Source of the DNA: Mucilaginibacter sp.
GTDB taxonomy: Bacteria > Bacteroidota > Bacteroidia > Sphingobacteriales > Sphingobacteriaceae
Direction of reading: 5' to 3'
NCBI GenBank assembly: GCA_016763755.1
Contig: JAESTD010000206.1
Location: forward strand, 1 to 33,815
DNA: 33,815 nt
Each line of letters opens with the position of its first letter. Within the stretch, counting starts at the first letter, position 1. The notes beneath the pieces were generated by a model that saw only the letters and a program-made list of their open reading frames with translations, was not told where the DNA came from and made no database searches. The position numbers and the translations under genes are program-made. Positions 31,610-33,815 of the stretch are shown here, one piece after another.

Positions 31610-33724
31610 TTGAAAGCTGATATCAGAGTAGCGCTTGTAGGAAATCCAAACACCGGTAAATCGACACTTTTTAACGCACTTACCGGGCTCAATCAAAAAA
31701 TAGGAAACTTCCCCGGCGTTACAGTTGACAAAAAAACGGGCATCTGCCAATTAGCTGATGGCCGCCGCGCCGAAATAATCGACCTTCCGGGTACTTACAG
31801 TCTTTACCCAAAAAGCAAAGACGAATCTATCGTATTCTCTGTTTTAGCCGAAAAAGGTTCAGAGCTTACGCCCGATCTGATCATCATCATACTTGATGCC
31901 ACCAACCTTAAGCGTAACCTGCTTTTATATACCCAGGTTGCCGACTTAAAGATCCCTGTAATTATTGCGCTCAATATGATTGATATGGCCGATAAATCGG
32001 GAATATCTATTGATATAGACCTGTTATCGCGTAGATTAGGTGTGCCTGTTGTACCAATTGCCGCCCGCCAGGAAAAAGGGATCGATGAACTGAAACAGGC
32101 CATTAACCATGCTAATAAAATTGCCCTGCAGGTTGATAGTATTGATGTACGCACCCTGGCTCCCGCCTTAATAGCCGATATTGAAGAGGAAACACAATCT
32201 AATAACCCATACTTTGCCCTGCAGCTTGCTCACCAGCATGAGCACCTTAAGTTTTTAACAACCGAGCAAAGCGACCGGATTGAGGAGCTGGAAAAGAAAC
32301 ACTCGTTCCACTCACAAAAAGCACAAGCTACTGAAACCATTGCCCGCTACAATTACATCAATGATGTGTTGTATGATACCGTGCACACGCCCCAAACAGC
32401 ACACGAGGAAAGCCTGAGCAATAAGATAGACCATGTGCTTACCCACAGGGTATTTGGGTTTATTATCTTTATGGGCGTATTGCTGTTTATCTTTCAATCG
32501 ATATTTGCCTGGTCTGAGTACCCGATGTCGTTAATTGAAGATGGCTTTGTTTGGGCCGAGGGGATATTGCGCGGTGTTTTACCTGAAGGGCCACTGGCCG
32601 ATCTCCTTATCGACGGTGTTGTCGCCGGCTTAAGCGGTGTGCTGGTGTTTATCCCGCAGATAGCCATCCTGTTTGCATTTATCTCGATACTGGAAGATAC
32701 GGGCTACATGTCGCGCGTTACGTTTATGATGGATAAGATAATGCGCAAGGTGGGTTTAAACGGTAAATCGGTAGTTCCGTTGATAGGCGGCTTTGCCTGT
32801 GCTGTGCCATCTATCATGAGTACACGCACCATCGAAAACTGGAAAGATCGCATGATCACCATTATGGTTACACCTTTAGTAGCCTGCTCTGCCCGCTTGC
32901 CGGTTTATACTTTATTGATTGCCCTTGTTGTTCCCAATAAAAACGTTTGGTGGATATTTAACCTGCAAGGCCTTGCCCTTACCGGCATGTATGTACTCAG
33001 CTTACTATCAGCCGTGATAGTGGCGTTTGTGATGAAATTCATATTAAAAGCCCGCGAACGCGGCTACTTTATTATGGAGCTGCCGGTGTACCGCATGCCG
33101 CGCTGGAGAAATGTTATCTTCTCGATGTACGAGCGTTCTAAAACCTTCGTACTACAGGCTGGCAAAGTGATCATTTCGGTATCGATCATTCTGTGGGTAT
33201 TATCCAGCTATGGGCCGGGTAACCGTTTTGAGAAAATTGAACAAACTTACAGTCAGCCACAATACACCAAGACCATGTCGCCCGATAGCCTGAAGCGTGT
33301 GATCTCGACAGAAAAACTGGAAAACTCTTACGCCGGGGTATTAGGCCATGTGATAGAGCCGGTTATCAAACCCATCGGCTTTGACTGGAAGATAGGTATA
33401 GCGCTGATCACATCCTTCGCCGCCCGCGAGGTATTTGTAGGCACCATGGCCACTATTTATAGTGTGGAAGGCGATGCCGATAAGATAGACTCTGTGCAGG
33501 AAAAAATGCGCAGGGCCAAAAACCCGCAAACAGGACAACCTGTATTCACACTTGCGGTGGCTTTCTCATTGATGATGTTTTATGCCTTTGCCATGCAATG
33601 CGCCAGCACCGTGGCCGTAGTATATCGCGAAACAAAAGACTGGCGCTGGCCTGCCGCGCAATTCGCCTATATGACGGTGTTGGCTTATGGGATGGCGTTT
33701 TTGGTCTATCACCTTTTAAAGTAG
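31610..33724 (+). CDS. feoB: Ferrous iron transporter FeoB
   Basis: A 704-residue protein. The G domain (1 to about 165) has G1 GNPNTGKST (11-19), the switch region NFPGVTVDKK (33-42), G3 DLPGTYS and G4 NMID. The membrane part (about 280-704) has the two Gate motifs, with GGFACAVPSIMSTRTI and MVTPLVACSARLPVYTLLI in the first and SFAAREVFVGTMATIYS in the second. It imports Fe(II) through the inner membrane. The start codon is TTG (31610-31612), immediately after feoA; the protein opens MKADIRVALVGNP as in relatives. No FeoC gene follows. Confidence 0.96.
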   Translation: MKADIRVALVGNPNTGKSTLFNALTGLNQKIGNFPGVTVDKKTGICQLADGRRAEIIDLPGTYSLYPKSKDESIVFSVLAEKGSELTPDLIIIILDATNLKRNLLLYTQVADLKIPVIIALNMIDMADKSGISIDIDLLSRRLGVPVVPIAARQEKGIDELKQAINHANKIALQVDSIDVRTLAPALIADIEEETQSNNPYFALQLAHQHEHLKFLTTEQSDRIEELEKKHSFHSQKAQATETIARYNYINDVLYDTVHTPQTAHEESLSNKIDHVLTHRVFGFIIFMGVLLFIFQSIFAWSEYPMSLIEDGFVWAEGILRGVLPEGPLADLLIDGVVAGLSGVLVFIPQIAILFAFISILEDTGYMSRVTFMMDKIMRKVGLNGKSVVPLIGGFACAVPSIMSTRTIENWKDRMITIMVTPLVACSARLPVYTLLIALVVPNKNVWWIFNLQGLALTGMYVLSLLSAVIVAFVMKFILKARERGYFIMELPVYRMPRWRNVIFSMYERSKTFVLQAGKVIISVSIILWVLSSYGPGNRFEKIEQTYSQPQYTKTMSPDSLKRVISTEKLENSYAGVLGHVIEPVIKPIGFDWKIGIALITSFAAREVFVGTMATIYSVEGDADKIDSVQEKMRRAKNPQTGQPVFTLAVAFSLMMFYAFAMQCASTVAVVYRETKDWRWPAAQFAYMTVLAYGMAFLVYHLLK

Positions 33725-33779
33725 GTAATATGTCGAATACCGGATAAGAAATTGTCAGGTGTTCAACATATATAAATAT

Positions 33780-33815
33780 TTAAAATTCGTCTTCTAATTC
33801 GGTAATGGCTAATAA
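33780..33815 (-). CDS. Possible 3' end of a minus-strand gene leaving the window
   Basis: On the minus strand the last 36 bases read as an open frame ending in TAA (33780-33782), with C-terminal residues LLAITELEDEF. Such an acidic helical end is plausible for a real protein, and the gene would be convergent with feoB. With only 11 codons it may also be chance, and the family cannot be told. Confidence 0.3.
   Translation of the reverse strand, partial: LLAITELEDEF

Overview
The window comes from a member of the Bacteroidota, most likely the family Sphingobacteriaceae (Mucilaginibacter/Pedobacter-like). This rests on the gene set: PorX of type IX secretion, an LpxC-FabZ fusion, a Bacteroidota-type succinate dehydrogenase, LytTR two-component genes and many small lipoproteins. 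Promoters of the TTG-N19-TAnnTTTG type support it. The genus is an inference from synteny and repeat style. No transposase, tRNA, rRNA, CRISPR array or phage gene is visible. Most of the window is ordinary chromosome.

Layout. 1-2100: the tail of a sugar isomerase gene, then two convergent genes (SDR dehydrogenase and nitronate monooxygenase), each broken by an apparent single-base frameshift. 2178-7242: AlkD-like repair protein, PhoD phosphatase, a hydroxynitrile-lyase-like cupin, two small envelope proteins and a lipoprotein amidase. 7284-11391: a LytS/LytR-type kinase and regulator diverge from an operon encoding a 68-residue membrane peptide, an ABC ATPase, its permease and a PLDc_N-like protein. 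The divergent spacer holds four copies of a LytTR-like site as two oppositely oriented pairs, each with a 21-bp period. 11411-14675: alanine dehydrogenase, tsaE and porX in one minus-strand run. 14817-20113: an HD phosphohydrolase, then lpxD, lpxC-fabZ, lpxA and an ABC ATPase, covering the early steps of lipid A synthesis plus 3-hydroxyacyl-ACP dehydration. 20114-23782: a hairpin-rich 320-bp repeat element, an M20 amidohydrolase, a GC-richer non-coding block, an AT-rich orphan gene and a thioredoxin-fold lipoprotein without CxxC. 23970-27646: sdhCAB. 27717-30133: a thioredoxin lipoprotein, a Gfo/Idh/MocA oxidoreductase and a DUF4142 lipoprotein, with another hairpin repeat. 30395-33724: gcvH, a VanZ-like gene, an overlapping 44-residue lipoprotein gene, then feoA-feoB.

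The most promising unit is the LytTR / 68-residue peptide / ABC transporter locus. The operator-like repeats, divergent layout and ATGGTAA overlap of peptide and ATPase genes suggest a self-contained envelope-sensing or peptide-export system. A second observation is that repeat-like spacers inside two operons (upstream of lpxC, of the ABC ATPase after lpxA, and of sdhB) each contain a micro-ORF whose stop overlaps the next start codon. Several intergenic regions carry unrelated mosaics of short hairpins that look like non-autonomous repeat elements.
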